Shown here: one piece after another, positions 47,332 through 56,846 of the stretch
How positions within the stretch are numbered: position 1 is the first letter of the stretch
Layout: every line of letters begins with the position of its first letter
Assembly: GCF_016950255.1 (NCBI RefSeq)
Contig: NZ_JACGFN010000001.1
Location: 2,604,001-2,668,000 of the forward strand
Direction of reading: 5' to 3'
DNA from: Pectobacterium brasiliense
GTDB taxonomy: Bacteria > Pseudomonadota > Gammaproteobacteria > Enterobacterales > Enterobacteriaceae
DNA: 64,000 nucleotides
The notes under the pieces: generated by a model
What the model saw: only the letters and a program-made list of their open reading frames with translations
Told to the model about the DNA's origin: nothing
Databases searched by the model: none
Program-made: the position numbers and the translations under genes

Positions 47332-47838
47332 ATGGCACAGTCTTATCTTTCCAGTATGGATGTACTCTATCGTATTGCCATGTGGGTTTCTGGTCTGGCG
47401 TTATTAATTATGACGCTAATAATTCCTGTCGGCATATTCGCACGCTATGTTTTAAATGCGGCATTATCCTGGCCAGAACCCATTTCGATTATTTGTATGG
47501 TGACGTTTACTTTTGTCGGTGCGGCAGTCAGTTACCGTTCTAACTCACATATTGCCGTCAGCATGTTGACCGATAGATTGTCAGAATCCGGTAAGAAGGT
47601 TTGCATTCATCTATCGAATCTTCTGATGCTTTTAATCAGCCTGTTTATTCTCTATTACAGCACCGTGCTTTGCATGGAATTATGGGAACAGCCCGTTGCG
47701 GAATTTCCATTATTAACCGCAGGTGAAAGCTATTTACCACTGCCTATCGGATCGTTAATCACCGTGCTCTTTATCATCGAAAAAATGTTTTTCGGCCCGC
47801 AGGATAAACGCCCTGTGGTCATGCTTGGCAGTGCTTAA
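47332..47838 (+). CDS. TRAP transporter small membrane subunit (DctQ family)
   Basis: 168 residues from the ATG at 47332, preceded by AGGTGG; the ATG at 47287 has no ribosome binding site. Four membrane segments with the DctQ layout (SGLALLIMTLIIPVGIFARYVLN, VTFTFVGAAVSYRSNSHIAV and so on). It pairs with DctM to form the sodium-driven carrier. It is 114 bases after dctP and 15 bases before dctM, one operon. Confidence 0.9.
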   Translation: MAQSYLSSMDVLYRIAMWVSGLALLIMTLIIPVGIFARYVLNAALSWPEPISIICMVTFTFVGAAVSYRSNSHIAVSMLTDRLSESGKKVCIHLSNLLMLLISLFILYYSTVLCMELWEQPVAEFPLLTAGESYLPLPIGSLITVLFIIEKMFFGPQDKRPVVMLGSA

Positions 47839-47853
47839 TTCGGAGCCAATCCC

Positions 47854-49146
47854 ATGGATGCATTTATTCTTGTTGCCACGCTGGCAGTGCTGTTGGCGGT
47901 CGGCGTTCCCGTCGCCTACGCAGTAGGGCTGAGCGCGATTGTTGGCGCGTTCTGGATCGATCTGCCGCTTGAAGCGGTCATGATTCAGATTACCAACGGC
48001 GTGAACAAATTTTCGCTGCTGGCGATCCCTTTCTTTATTTTGGCTGGGGCCATTATGGCCGAAGGCGGTATCGCACGGCGGCTGGTCAGCTTCGCTTACA
48101 TCTTCGTCGGCTTTATTCGCGGCGGCTTATCGCTGGTTAATATTGTCGCATCGACGTTTTTCGGCGCGATATCCGGCTCCTCAGTAGCAGACACCGCCTC
48201 TATCGGTTCGGTGATGATCCCAGAAATGGAGAAGAAAGGTTATCCACGCGACTTCTCCGCCGCCGTCACCGCCAGCGGCTCCGTGCAAGCCATTCTGACA
48301 CCGCCGAGCCACAACTCCGTAATCTACTCGCTGGCCACTGGCGGTACGGTTTCCATTGCTTCGCTGTTTATTGCGGGGATCCTGCCTGGCCTGCTGCTCA
48401 GCCTGACCCTGATGGTGATGTGCGTCGGTTTCGCACATCGGCGCGGTTATCCAAAAGGCGAACGCGTACCGTTCCGTCAGGCGCTGAAAATCTTTGTCGA
48501 TACCCTGTGGGGGCTGATGACCGTCGTCATCATCATGGGCGGGATCCTATCCGGTATTTTTACCGCGACCGAATCTGCGGCCATCGCCTGCCTGTGGTCT
48601 TTCTTCGTGACCATGTTTATCTATAAAGATTATAAATGGTCAGAACTGCCTAAGCTGATGTACCGCACAGTGAAAACCGTCACGATCGTAATGATCCTGA
48701 TCGGCTTCGCCGCCGCGTTCGGCGCCATCATGACCTACATGCAGCTGCCAAGCCGCATTACCGAGTTTTTCACCTCCATTTCGGATAACAAATACGTCAT
48801 CCTGATGTGGATTAACATCATGCTGCTGCTGGTCGGTACGCTGATGGACATGGCGCCGCTGATCCTGATCCTGACGCCTGTTCTGCTGCCTGTCGCCCAC
48901 TCGCTCGGCATCGATCCGGTGCATTTCGGCATGATCATGCTGGTGAACCTCGGGATCGGCCTGATTACACCACCGGTGGGGTCGGTGCTTTTCGTCGCCA
49001 GTGCGGTGAGTAAGCAGAAGATAGAACAGGTCGTTAAAGCGATGCTGCCCTTCTACTGTGGGCTCTTCTTTGTGCTGATGCTGGTCACCTATATTCCGGC
49101 CATCTCGCTCTGGCTGCCTAAGTTCTTTGGCGTCCATACGGGTTAA
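47854..49146 (+). CDS. TRAP transporter large membrane subunit (DctM family)
   Basis: 430 residues, about 12 membrane segments, the transport channel of the TRAP system. It has the family pattern FFILAGAIMAEGGIARRLV, STFFGAISGSSVADTASIGSVMIPEMEKKGYP, PPVGSVLFV near the end. It closely resembles the DctM/YiaN group. It is the last gene of the dctPQM operon. The hairpin-rich element at 49211-49339 follows and may end the transcript. Confidence 0.93.
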   Translation: MDAFILVATLAVLLAVGVPVAYAVGLSAIVGAFWIDLPLEAVMIQITNGVNKFSLLAIPFFILAGAIMAEGGIARRLVSFAYIFVGFIRGGLSLVNIVASTFFGAISGSSVADTASIGSVMIPEMEKKGYPRDFSAAVTASGSVQAILTPPSHNSVIYSLATGGTVSIASLFIAGILPGLLLSLTLMVMCVGFAHRRGYPKGERVPFRQALKIFVDTLWGLMTVVIIMGGILSGIFTATESAAIACLWSFFVTMFIYKDYKWSELPKLMYRTVKTVTIVMILIGFAAAFGAIMTYMQLPSRITEFFTSISDNKYVILMWINIMLLLVGTLMDMAPLILILTPVLLPVAHSLGIDPVHFGMIMLVNLGIGLITPPVGSVLFVASAVSKQKIEQVVKAMLPFYCGLFFVLMLVTYIPAISLWLPKFFGVHTG

Positions 49147-49591
49147 CGCACACCCAATTGCGCTAATGTTGGTGACTAAGTATGGATTTACTCGCCCAGT
49201 TCCTGTGCTCGCCCTAACGGGCTGCCACAAGTGGCATTTAAAATGCGTTTGCATTTTATAGGGGGAAACACGGTGATGAGGTTCCCGCAGGGATGCCTCG
49301 TACCGTGTAGCCCCCGGTATCTCGATCTTTAAACGATCGGTATTGCGCTATGTTTTTTGAATTATCGCGAATAACATGGCGCTTCTTGCATTCTTCCTGA
49401 AATGTTTTCATCTACCTCCCATCTTATCCTACTTAAGCCCACACGCCGCCCAAGCCGTGATAACGTAGACCTCATCAATCGAACGCTTATAAATCCAATC
49501 GTGCCCCCGCCATTCCCTCCGCGTTCGCCGTCGGGAATCGTCGGCGTAGTGAGTCATCCGGCAGAACTGAACAGAAAAGGTGATAGTGGTT
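49147..49591. other. Interval between dctM and metC
   Basis: About 445 bases without a gene. It contains the hairpin-rich element (49211-49339). The rest, up to metC, should contain the metC promoter; a MetJ-type AGACGTCT array was looked for and not found convincingly. Confidence 0.6.
49211..49339. repeat. Dense multi-hairpin element, candidate structured RNA or intergenic repeat
   Basis: Five consecutive inverted repeats: GCCC-TAAC-GGGC (49211-49222); TGCCAC-AA-GTGGCA (49223-49236); AAAATGC-GTTT-GCATTTT (49240-49257); a long nested stem from GGGGG (49261-49265) to CCCCC (49311-49315) whose inner pairs are ACACGGT/ACCGTGT, GAGG/CCTC and TCCC/GGGA around GCA; and CGATC/GATCG (49323-49339). 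It has no ORF. It could be a family of extragenic repeats or an RNA. Confidence 0.75.
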
Positions 49592-50782
49592 ATGACAAGC
49601 AAAAAAACGGCAACAGCGTTAGTCGCCGCAGGACGCAGCAAGAAATTCACCCACGGCTCCGTCAACCCCGTTATTCAGCGCGCGTCCTCTCTGGTATTTG
49701 ATACAGTACAAGACAAGAAACACGCCACGATTAACCGCGCCAAAGGTGCGCTGTTCTATGGGCGCCGTGGCACGTTGACCCATTTCTCGTTTCAGGAAGC
49801 GATGGTGGAACTGGAAGGCGGCGTAGGTTGTGCGCTGTATCCTTGTGGTGCGGCTGCCATTTCTAACGCGATCCTCTCTTTCGTGGCGGCTGGTGATCAT
49901 ATTCTGGTAACGGAATCGGCCTACGAACCCACGCAGGATTTCTGCACGAAAGTGCTCAACAAGCTGAACGTCGGCACCACCTATTTTAATCCGCTCATCG
50001 GTGCTGATATTGCCGAACTGATCCAGCCCAATACCAAAGTGGTTTTTCTTGAATCGCCGGGCTCTATCACCATGGAAGTCCACGATGTGCCAGCCATCGT
50101 CCAGGCCGTGCGTCGAATCAACCCCGAGATCGTTATCATGATTGATAATACCTGGGCGGCGGGCATTTTATTCAAGGCGTTCGACTTCGATATTGATATC
50201 TCGATTCAGGCTGGCACTAAATATATTGTCGGCCATTCCGATGCCATGATAGGCACTGCGGTCGCGAATGAACGCTGCTGGGCACAGCTGCGTGAACACT
50301 CTTACCTGATGGGACAAATGGTCGATGCCGATACCGCCTATGTCGCCAGCCGTGGCCTGCGCACATTGGGCGTTAGACTCAAACAGCATCAGGAAAGCAG
50401 TATCCGCATTGCGAAATGGCTGGCGGAGCAACCCGAAGTCGCGGTGGTTAACCACCCGGCCTTACCTGAGTGCAAAGGGCATGAATTCTTCGTACGCGAC
50501 TTTAAGGGCTGCAACGGCTTGTTCTCTTTTGTGTTGAAAGAGAAATTAAGCAAAGAAGCGTTGGCGCACTATCTGGACAATTTTGAACACTTCAGCATGG
50601 CGTACTCCTGGGGTGGCTTTGAGTCGCTGATTCTGGCGAATCAGCCGGAAGATCTGGCCGCCATCCGTCCTGCTAGCGGCGTGGATTTTACCGGCACTCT
50701 TATTCGGTTACATATTGGACTTGAAGACAGTGACGATCTGATTGACGATCTGGCCGCGGGTTTCAGCAGGCTGAGCGCCTAG
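49592..50782 (+). CDS. metC: Cystathionine beta-lyase
   Basis: 396 residues from the ATG at 49592; the frame starts at a GTG (49580), which is less likely. It is close to E. coli MetC over the entire length: [36 protein letters not shown], and the PLP lysine in [17 protein letters not shown]. It cleaves cystathionine to homocysteine, pyruvate and ammonia in methionine synthesis. In E. coli metC is adjacent to exbB, whereas here the TRAP operon intervenes. Confidence 0.97.
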   Translation: MTSKKTATALVAAGRSKKFTHGSVNPVIQRASSLVFDTVQDKKHATINRAKGALFYGRRGTLTHFSFQEAMVELEGGVGCALYPCGAAAISNAILSFVAAGDHILVTESAYEPTQDFCTKVLNKLNVGTTYFNPLIGADIAELIQPNTKVVFLESPGSITMEVHDVPAIVQAVRRINPEIVIMIDNTWAAGILFKAFDFDIDISIQAGTKYIVGHSDAMIGTAVANERCWAQLREHSYLMGQMVDADTAYVASRGLRTLGVRLKQHQESSIRIAKWLAEQPEVAVVNHPALPECKGHEFFVRDFKGCNGLFSFVLKEKLSKEALAHYLDNFEHFSMAYSWGGFESLILANQPEDLAAIRPASGVDFTGTLIRLHIGLEDSDDLIDDLAAGFSRLSA

Positions 50783-51111
50783 TCTGGCAAGGCGTCAGCA
50801 AGCTCACCGCTGGAAATAAAATACAGGCAGGAAACAAAATATAGAAAGTGTGACGGCCATAAAACCGCCGTATCTTGATTTCCCCTGCGGCGCGGTGGGT
50901 AATGCGTTATGATAATCATGAGTCAACGCTTACCCAAAAACCGCGTTACCTTAACCAAAACTAAGCATTAAGCCCTGTCGTATCCTCATCATGCGGCAAG
51001 GCGTTTTGCCCATATCGATCTTAGGGCTTGATAAGCAGTAGATTTCAGGTAGCCCAGCGTCCCACGCCGCAACCTGAAAGATAGTGAATATCGTCACTGG
51101 CGGGAAGTAAT
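50783..51111. other. Interval between metC and yghB with an imperfect long palindrome
   Basis: 329 bases without a gene. At about 50891-50947, GCGCGGTGGGTAATGCGTT faces AACGCTTACCC...ACCGCG, an interrupted inverted repeat. Its loop carries TGATAATCAT (50910-50919), a core of the Fur box. The start of yghB is preceded by GCGGGAAGTAAT. I see nothing else. Confidence 0.5.
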
Positions 51112-51771
51112 ATGAGTGTGGTTCACGACATTATTCAGGCGCTCTGGCAGCAGGATTTTAGTGCACTGGCCGACCCCCACGTCATTTGGGTGGTTTACGG
51201 CATTCTGTTCACGACACTGTTTCTGGAGAACGGTCTGCTCCCTGCCTCTTTTCTGCCTGGCGATAGCCTGTTGCTGCTCACTGGTGCCATGATTGCCAAA
51301 GGCGTGATGAGCTTTTTCCCTACGATGATTCTGCTCACCATCGCTGCCAGCCTCGGCTGCTGGCTCAGCTACCTTCAAGGGCGCTGGTTAAGTGATACGC
51401 GTTTGGTAAAGGGCTGGCTGTTGCAGCTTCCCGCCCATTACCACCAGCGAGCCCATCACCTGTTTCACCGCCACGGCCTGATGGCGCTGCTGGTTGGCCG
51501 CTTTTTAGCGTTTATCCGCACGCTGCTGCCAACGATGGCGGGCATTTCCGGGTTAAACAATACGCGCTTTCAGATTTTCAACTGGCTCAGTGGGTTGCTG
51601 TGGGTCGGCGGGATTGTCACGCTCGGCTATGCGCTCAGCCACATCCCGCTGGTCAAACGCTATGAAGATCAGGTGATGACCGCGCTGATCCTGCTCCCGA
51701 TTATTTTGCTGGTTAGCGGCCTGATCGGCATGGCTGTCATGGTGTGGCGCAAAAAGCGTGCGGTCGCCTAA
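51112..51771 (+). CDS. yghB: DedA family inner-membrane protein YghB
   Basis: 219 residues, DedA family: [23 protein letters not shown], the conserved [11 protein letters not shown] and [17 protein letters not shown] motifs, and about five hydrophobic segments. DedA proteins act in membrane homeostasis and lipid flipping; YghB and YqjA together are needed for normal division and envelope function in E. coli. Its position after metC is as in E. coli. AGTAAT precedes the ATG. Confidence 0.95.
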   Translation: MSVVHDIIQALWQQDFSALADPHVIWVVYGILFTTLFLENGLLPASFLPGDSLLLLTGAMIAKGVMSFFPTMILLTIAASLGCWLSYLQGRWLSDTRLVKGWLLQLPAHYHQRAHHLFHRHGLMALLVGRFLAFIRTLLPTMAGISGLNNTRFQIFNWLSGLLWVGGIVTLGYALSHIPLVKRYEDQVMTALILLPIILLVSGLIGMAVMVWRKKRAVA

Positions 51772-51800
51772 TCGGGCAACGGCACGCTTTCTTCACGTCT

Positions 51801-52829
51801 TCAGCTTTCCTCTACCGCCATGTTACTGGCCTTTGCTCTCGTGACTTCATCGCTCGGCGTCGCACCGAAATAGCGCTTAAATTCCCGGCTAAACTGCGAC
51901 ACGCTCTCATACCCTACGCGGGCCGCCGCAACGCCCGCTCTCAGCCCCTCGTTGATCATCAACACACGCGCTTTATGTAAGCGGTAAGATTTCAGGTACT
52001 GCAACGGCGATGTGTTGGTGACGGCCTTAAAGTTGTGATGAAACGCCGAAACGCTCATGTTCACTTCAGCCGCCAGCTGTTCCACATTCAGGCTATCGGC
52101 ATAGTGGTTTTCAATACGTCGCAGAGACCTAGCAATCTGGCTGAAGTGCGTGTGCCGATTCACCAGCGCCTGTAACGCCGCACCACGTTCACCGCAGAGC
52201 ATATGATAGATAATCTCGCGCACAATCGCTGGCCCCAGCACGCGAGCATCACGCGGGTTATTCATCGCATCCAGCAGCCGTTCAACGGCACATAAAATTT
52301 CATCGGTCAGCGGGGCACTGTTCACACCGCACGTACAGGAGCAAGGACGGATCGCACTGTCATCGTCACCGATGTCGATCAGCAAATCCTGAAGCATCTG
52401 GATATCGATACGGATCGCCATCCCCACCAGCGGGTGTTCAACGCTGGCTATCGTTTCACATTCGAACGGCAGCGGCACCGTCATCAACAGGTAGTTTTCC
52501 GGGTCATACTGGAACGTTTTCCCGCCCAAATAACCAATCTTTTGGCCCTGAAAAATGATGACGATCGTCGGTTCATACATCACCGGCACACGCGGATGGT
52601 GCTGTTCCGTATACAGAATTTTGACCTGCGGGACGAGCGAAGGCGTGGCCCAGCTTTTAGCTGAACACCGTATTGCCTGCTGCACGATGCGCTGCCGCAC
52701 GCTTTGCTGCTGTTCTGCTGGATGCTGTGCATCTTGTTTCTGAACATCTTGTTTCTGAACAAGCTGCTCGCATTGGCTTTCCGTCGACATGCTTTGGCTG
52801 TCCGTCAACATGTATTGGGTTTGCGTCAA
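51801..52829 (-). CDS. yqhC: AraC-type regulator YqhC
   Basis: 342 residues. The C-terminal AraC HTH (about 240-330: [49 protein letters not shown]) and the N-terminal cupin-like sensor match E. coli YqhC, which activates yqhD-dkgA in response to aldehydes. The first 40 or so residues are a low-complexity Gln/Asp-rich extension containing a duplicated 15-bp unit (VQKQD repeat). It is divergent from the nitroreductase-yqhD pair. Confidence 0.9.
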   Translation of the reverse strand: MTQTQYMLTDSQSMSTESQCEQLVQKQDVQKQDAQHPAEQQQSVRQRIVQQAIRCSAKSWATPSLVPQVKILYTEQHHPRVPVMYEPTIVIIFQGQKIGYLGGKTFQYDPENYLLMTVPLPFECETIASVEHPLVGMAIRIDIQMLQDLLIDIGDDDSAIRPCSCTCGVNSAPLTDEILCAVERLLDAMNNPRDARVLGPAIVREIIYHMLCGERGAALQALVNRHTHFSQIARSLRRIENHYADSLNVEQLAAEVNMSVSAFHHNFKAVTNTSPLQYLKSYRLHKARVLMINEGLRAGVAAARVGYESVSQFSREFKRYFGATPSDEVTRAKASNMAVEES

Positions 52830-53043
52830 AATGGTGTTCTCTCGCTACGGGTTTGCTTTCCCTGTCAGAAGCCTCTCTCCTGACAGAAGAAACAAAATGA
52901 CATACTCGCGAATTATTACCACCCTTTTCTCCTGTGTTTTGGAGAAATAGGCAATAAGCAAACAGAAATGTGCATTGAACGTCTTACGTGGGTTGATGAC
53001 AATATTGAGCATACCGTTATCCTTTCATCCCACGGGAAAAGAC

Positions 53044-53784
53044 ATGAATAAAACGATTGAACTGTTCACCTCACACCGCAGTGAACGTAGCTATCTTGAT
53101 AAAGCGATTCCCGATGACGTGCTGGATGCCATTATTCAGTCTGCGCATCTGGCACCGACGTCCGTGAACTCTCAGCAGGTCTCGCTCATCGTCACCCGCG
53201 ACCCAGAACGCAAAGCACGCATTGCCGAATTGGCTGGCGGCCAGCCGTGGATTGCCCAGGCACCGGTCTTCATCACCGTAGTGCTGGATATGCATAAAAC
53301 GCAGGTTGGGATTGCCATGAGCGACAAGCAGCAGCACGCGCATGAAAGCCTCGAAAGCCTGATTTCCGGCACAACGGATGTCGGCATCGCACTCGGCACG
53401 CTGATGGCCGCCGCACGCTCGTTTGGGCTGGGCATCGTCCCTATTGGCGGCATTCGTCGCGACCCACAGGCGATGATCGACTTTCTGGAACTGCCTGAAC
53501 TGACGTTCCCCGTTGCAGGCGTTGCGATTGGCTACGTGGATACCCCAGCGCATCAGAAACCGCGCCTGCCGCTGAATTCCTTCCGCCATGATGAAACCTA
53601 TCATCAGGACGTTCTGCCTGCGGCGATTGAGCAATATAACCACACGCTGGTGGCACACTGGCAGCAAACCGGCCGCGCAGACGGCGACAACTGGGGTGAT
53701 AACACCGCCAGCTACTATCAGCACATTTATTTCCCGAAAGTCTTACCCGCGATCCTCCAACAGGGCTTTAAACTGGACAAATAA
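53044..53784 (+). CDS. NfsA-family NADPH-dependent oxygen-insensitive nitroreductase
   Basis: 246 residues from the ATG at 53044 (MNKTIELFTSHRSERSYLD), preceded by CGGGAAAAG; the open frame from 52975 is not supported. It has the NfsA/FRP pattern: HRSERSYLDKAIPDDVLDAIIQSAHLAPTSVNSQQVSLI for FMN binding, then GLGIVPIGGIRRDPQAMIDFLELPELTFPVAGVAIGY. It reduces nitro compounds or quinones in the cytoplasm. It lies between yqhC and yqhD, where E. coli has no gene, and is 3 bases before yqhD, suggesting YqhC control of both. Confidence 0.9.
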   Translation: MNKTIELFTSHRSERSYLDKAIPDDVLDAIIQSAHLAPTSVNSQQVSLIVTRDPERKARIAELAGGQPWIAQAPVFITVVLDMHKTQVGIAMSDKQQHAHESLESLISGTTDVGIALGTLMAAARSFGLGIVPIGGIRRDPQAMIDFLELPELTFPVAGVAIGYVDTPAHQKPRLPLNSFRHDETYHQDVLPAAIEQYNHTLVAHWQQTGRADGDNWGDNTASYYQHIYFPKVLPAILQQGFKLDK

Positions 53785-53787
53785 CCT

Positions 53788-54951
53788 ATGCTAAATTTCA
53801 CACTTCATACCCCTACCAAGATTTTGTTTGGCGAAGGCCAGATTGCTGAATTAGGCAAAGAAATTCCTGCCGATGCCCGTATCCTCATCACCTACGGCGG
53901 CGGCAGCGTGAAGCACAATGGCGTGCTGGATCAGGTCTATCGTGCCTTAGAAGGCCGCAATGTCCGTGAGTTTTCCGGCATTGAGCCGAACCCGACTTAC
54001 GAAACGCTGATGAAAGCTGTCGAGGTCGTCCGGGCGGAGAAGATTGACTTCCTGCTGGCGGTTGGCGGTGGATCTGTCGTCGACGGCACGAAATTTATCG
54101 CTGCCGCCGCAGACTATCAGGCTGCACAAGACCCGTGGCATATTCTGCAAACCGGCGGCGCGGAAATCGATCGCGGCGTCGCGATGGCGGCGGTGCTCAC
54201 CCTGCCAGCGACCGGTTCGGAATCCAACAACGGCGCGGTCATCACGCGTAAATCGACCAACGATAAGCTCGCTTTCCGCTCACGCCACACTCAACCGCTT
54301 TTCGCCGTACTCGACCCAGTCGTGACGTACACCCTACCCGCTCGCCAGATCGCAAACGGCGTGGTCGATGCCTTCGTTCACACCGTTGAGCAGTACCTGA
54401 CGTATTCCGTCGATGCCAAAGTACAGGATCGTTTTGCAGAGGGCTTACTGCTGACGCTGGTTGAAGAAGGCCCGCGCGCGCTGGCTGAACCGGAGAACTA
54501 CAAGGTCAGAGCCAACGTAATGTGGAGCGCGACCATGGCGTTGAACGGTCTGATTGGCGCAGGCGTGCCGCAGGACTGGTCAACCCACATGCTGGGACAC
54601 GAATTAACGGCGCTGCACGGCCTTGACCATGCCCAGACGCTGGCTATCGTTCTTCCTGCCATGCTGACGGCAAGAAAAGCCCAGAAGCGCGACAAGCTGC
54701 TGCAATACGCCGAGCGCGTCTGGAACCTGCGTGACGGTAGCGAAGATCAGCGCATCGACGGCGCAATTGCCGCCACACGTGACTTCTTCGAGACAATGGG
54801 CGTACCGACCCGTATGTCTGACTATCAGTTGGATGGCAGTTCCATTCCGACGCTGGTCGCCAAACTCAGCGAGCACGGCCTGACCGCTCTGGGCGAACAT
54901 CGCGACATCACGCTGGAAGAAAGCAAGAAGATTTACGAAGCGGCGCGCTAA
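53788..54951 (+). CDS. yqhD: NADPH-dependent aldehyde reductase (iron-containing alcohol dehydrogenase family)
   Basis: 387 residues, the E. coli length. It has GGGSVKHNGVLDQ and AVGGGSVVDGTKFIAAA (nucleotide binding) and metal ligands in NGVVDAFVHTVEQYLTY and the downstream HGLDHAQTLAIVLP histidines. It reduces short-chain and toxic aldehydes such as methylglyoxal and acrolein. It is cotranscribed with the nitroreductase (3-base gap) and followed by a terminator, so dkgA is separated from it here. Confidence 0.96.
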   Translation: MLNFTLHTPTKILFGEGQIAELGKEIPADARILITYGGGSVKHNGVLDQVYRALEGRNVREFSGIEPNPTYETLMKAVEVVRAEKIDFLLAVGGGSVVDGTKFIAAAADYQAAQDPWHILQTGGAEIDRGVAMAAVLTLPATGSESNNGAVITRKSTNDKLAFRSRHTQPLFAVLDPVVTYTLPARQIANGVVDAFVHTVEQYLTYSVDAKVQDRFAEGLLLTLVEEGPRALAEPENYKVRANVMWSATMALNGLIGAGVPQDWSTHMLGHELTALHGLDHAQTLAIVLPAMLTARKAQKRDKLLQYAERVWNLRDGSEDQRIDGAIAATRDFFETMGVPTRMSDYQLDGSSIPTLVAKLSEHGLTALGEHRDITLEESKKIYEAAR

Positions 54952-55045
54952 GCGCCTCTTCACCAAATCATTCGAGTTACAGGAGAAAACGCTATCGTTT
55001 AAACCACGCCTATATCAGATGATATACCCTCAATGCTGTGTCTGT

Positions 55046-55071
55046 TAAAGGGAGCCAATCGGCTCCCTTTA
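55046..55071. terminator. Hairpin terminator after yqhD
   Basis: Perfect 11-bp stem TAAAGGGAGCC / GGCTCCCTTTA with loop AATC. A short T tract at 55068-55070 overlaps the stem. Confidence 0.7.
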
Positions 55072-55183
55072 TCATCAGGCACTATATAGCCGACGAATTT
55101 TTCTACTAGAATGAAATCATATGCCTGTTCCTGAGAGGGATCACGTTGCCCTATGGCCGTGGTATGAACAGGCCGCCCATCCA

Positions 55184-55213
55184 GTTAACCCTATGATATT
55201 TTTATGGGTTAAC
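55184..55213. promoter_or_regulatory. Inverted repeat upstream of dkgA
   Basis: GTTAACCC (55184-55191) and GGGTTAAC (55206-55213) face each other across 14 bases, ending 20 bases before the dkgA ATG. It may be an operator or a 5'-UTR hairpin controlling access to the AAAGGAG ribosome binding site. Confidence 0.5.
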
Positions 55214-55233
55214 GGATATAAAAGGAGAATGAG

Positions 55234-56061
55234 ATGACGCAACCGAAAGTTAAGCTGGCGGACGGCAATATCATGCCCCAGTTGGGCCTTGGTGTCTGGC
55301 GAGCAAGCAGTGAGGACACGGTGATCGCCGTGACTGAAGCATTGTCCATCGGTTATCGGGCGATCGATACCGCCGCGATTTATAAGAACGAGGAGGCCGT
55401 TGGTCAGGCACTGAGTTCCGCGAACCTGCCGCGTGAAGAGGTGTTCATCACCACCAAGCTCTGGAATGGCGATCACACCGATCCCCAAAAAGCGCTGGAA
55501 GAGAGCCTGAGAAAACTTCGGTTAGATTATATCGATCTCTACCTGATCCACTGGCCGCTCCCGCAACAGAATACCTTCGTGGATGCCTGGCGCGGACTCA
55601 TCAAACTTCAGGAACAGGGTCTGGCGAAAAGCATCGGCGTCAGCAATTTCCATATTCACCACTTACAGCGGCTAAAAGAAGAAACGGGCGTCTTGCCGGT
55701 TATCGATCAGGTCGAACTTCACCCCCTTCTCCAGCAAAGGCAACTCCACGCTTGGAATGCGACGCACCATATCCAAACTGAATCCTGGAGCCCGCTAGCG
55801 CAGGGCGGCGAAGGCATTTTCGACCATCCTATTATCCGTAAACTGGCGACAAAATACGGCAAAACGCCGGCACAGATCGTGATCCGCTGGCATCTCGACT
55901 GCGGGCTGGTCGTGATTCCTAAATCGGTCACGCCGTCGCGTATCAAGGAAAACTTCGAGGTGTTTGATTTCCGTCTGGATAAAGACGAGCTGGGTGAAAT
56001 TGCCAAGCTGGACTGCGGGAAACGTCTGGGATCGGACCCTGACGAACCGAGAAACGACTAA
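55234..56061 (+). CDS. dkgA: Aldo-keto reductase (2,5-diketo-D-gluconate reductase A)
   Basis: 275 residues, the E. coli DkgA length. It has GLGVWRAS, the catalytic Asp/Tyr in DTAAIYKNEE, HWPLPQ with the active-site His, and the NADPH-binding IPKSVTPSRIKENFEVFDF. It reduces 2,5-diketogluconate, methylglyoxal and beta-keto esters with NADPH. ATG preceded by AAAGGAGAATGAG. In E. coli it follows yqhD; here a terminator and a new leader intervene. Confidence 0.96.
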   Translation: MTQPKVKLADGNIMPQLGLGVWRASSEDTVIAVTEALSIGYRAIDTAAIYKNEEAVGQALSSANLPREEVFITTKLWNGDHTDPQKALEESLRKLRLDYIDLYLIHWPLPQQNTFVDAWRGLIKLQEQGLAKSIGVSNFHIHHLQRLKEETGVLPVIDQVELHPLLQQRQLHAWNATHHIQTESWSPLAQGGEGIFDHPIIRKLATKYGKTPAQIVIRWHLDCGLVVIPKSVTPSRIKENFEVFDFRLDKDELGEIAKLDCGKRLGSDPDEPRND

Positions 56062-56071
56062 TCTACCTTCG

Positions 56072-56100
56072 ATGCCAGCCTGCACCGGGCTGGCATTTTT
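56072..56100 (+). terminator. Terminator after dkgA
   Basis: ATGCCAGCC (56072-56080) pairs with GGCTGGCAT (56088-56096) and is followed by TTTTT. Confidence 0.85.
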
Positions 56101-56108
56101 CTTCTCAT

Positions 56109-56846
56109 CTAATCAGCAAACTGAATCTCATACACATCGCTACGGCAATGTGCTTCGCTGTATTCCAGCAGTTCACCCCGTTCGTTATAAACATGCAGCT
56201 GGCAATACAACGCTGGAGCCTCCGCCGCAATACCAAGAAGCGCAGCAATTTCTGCCGTACAGGCAATCGCTTTGAAACGATAGCGTTTTTTGTCCGGTGT
56301 GATGCCACGCGTAATCCAATACTGATAGAGAGACTGCTCAAGCGCTTCGGGATCGGGTAGAAATTCTTGCGGTATCCAGGTCGTTTCCAGCGAAACGGGC
56401 TCACCATTGCTGAGCCGGACGCGTCGCAGATAGGTCACGGCCTCGCCTTCCGGCAGAGACATTTTCGCGGCGATTGCAGCGGGTGGAACCTGTATTGCCT
56501 TTTCTAACCAGAGACTGCCGGCGACGCCGCCTTGTTTCAATATCAGCGCAGTGAACCCTTCATCCTCCGTGCTCAGCGCGTAGTTAAGCCGTTGAGCCAC
56601 GCGGGTTCCCACCCCTTGCTGTCGCACAATCAGCCCTTTTTCTTCCAGCAGTGACAGGGAACGGGAAACCGTTACGCGCGATAATCCCAACTGCTGCGCA
56701 ATCAGTCTTTCCGCGGGTAAGAACTGGCCGGATAACGTCTTACGGCGGCCGATTTCTGATTCAAGCAACGACGCGAGCTGCATGTACCGGGGCGCCGACG
56801 GCGCTCCAGCCAGTTGATCCCTGACCCAAAGCAGTAATTCCCGCAT
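56109..56846 (-). CDS. GntR-family regulator with UTRA effector domain
   Basis: 245 residues. The N-terminal winged helix (about 15-85: PRYMQLASLLESEIGRRKTLSGQFLPAERLIAQQLGLSRVTVSRSLSLLEEKGLIV) is followed by a UTRA domain (about 95-240) with DVYEIQF at the end. The family senses small metabolites such as phosphosugars or amino-acid derivatives. No neighbouring operon identifies the target. AAGG seven to eight bases before the ATG supports the start at 56846. It lies between dkgA (convergent) and ftsP (same strand). Confidence 0.9.
   Translation of the reverse strand: MRELLLWVRDQLAGAPSAPRYMQLASLLESEIGRRKTLSGQFLPAERLIAQQLGLSRVTVSRSLSLLEEKGLIVRQQGVGTRVAQRLNYALSTEDEGFTALILKQGGVAGSLWLEKAIQVPPAAIAAKMSLPEGEAVTYLRRVRLSNGEPVSLETTWIPQEFLPDPEALEQSLYQYWITRGITPDKKRYRFKAIACTAEIAALLGIAAEAPALYCQLHVYNERGELLEYSEAHCRSDVYEIQFAD

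Noticed and set aside
49440..49591. MetJ boxes upstream of metC
   Set aside because: Only one weak AGAC-type match; no tandem AGACGTCT array was seen.
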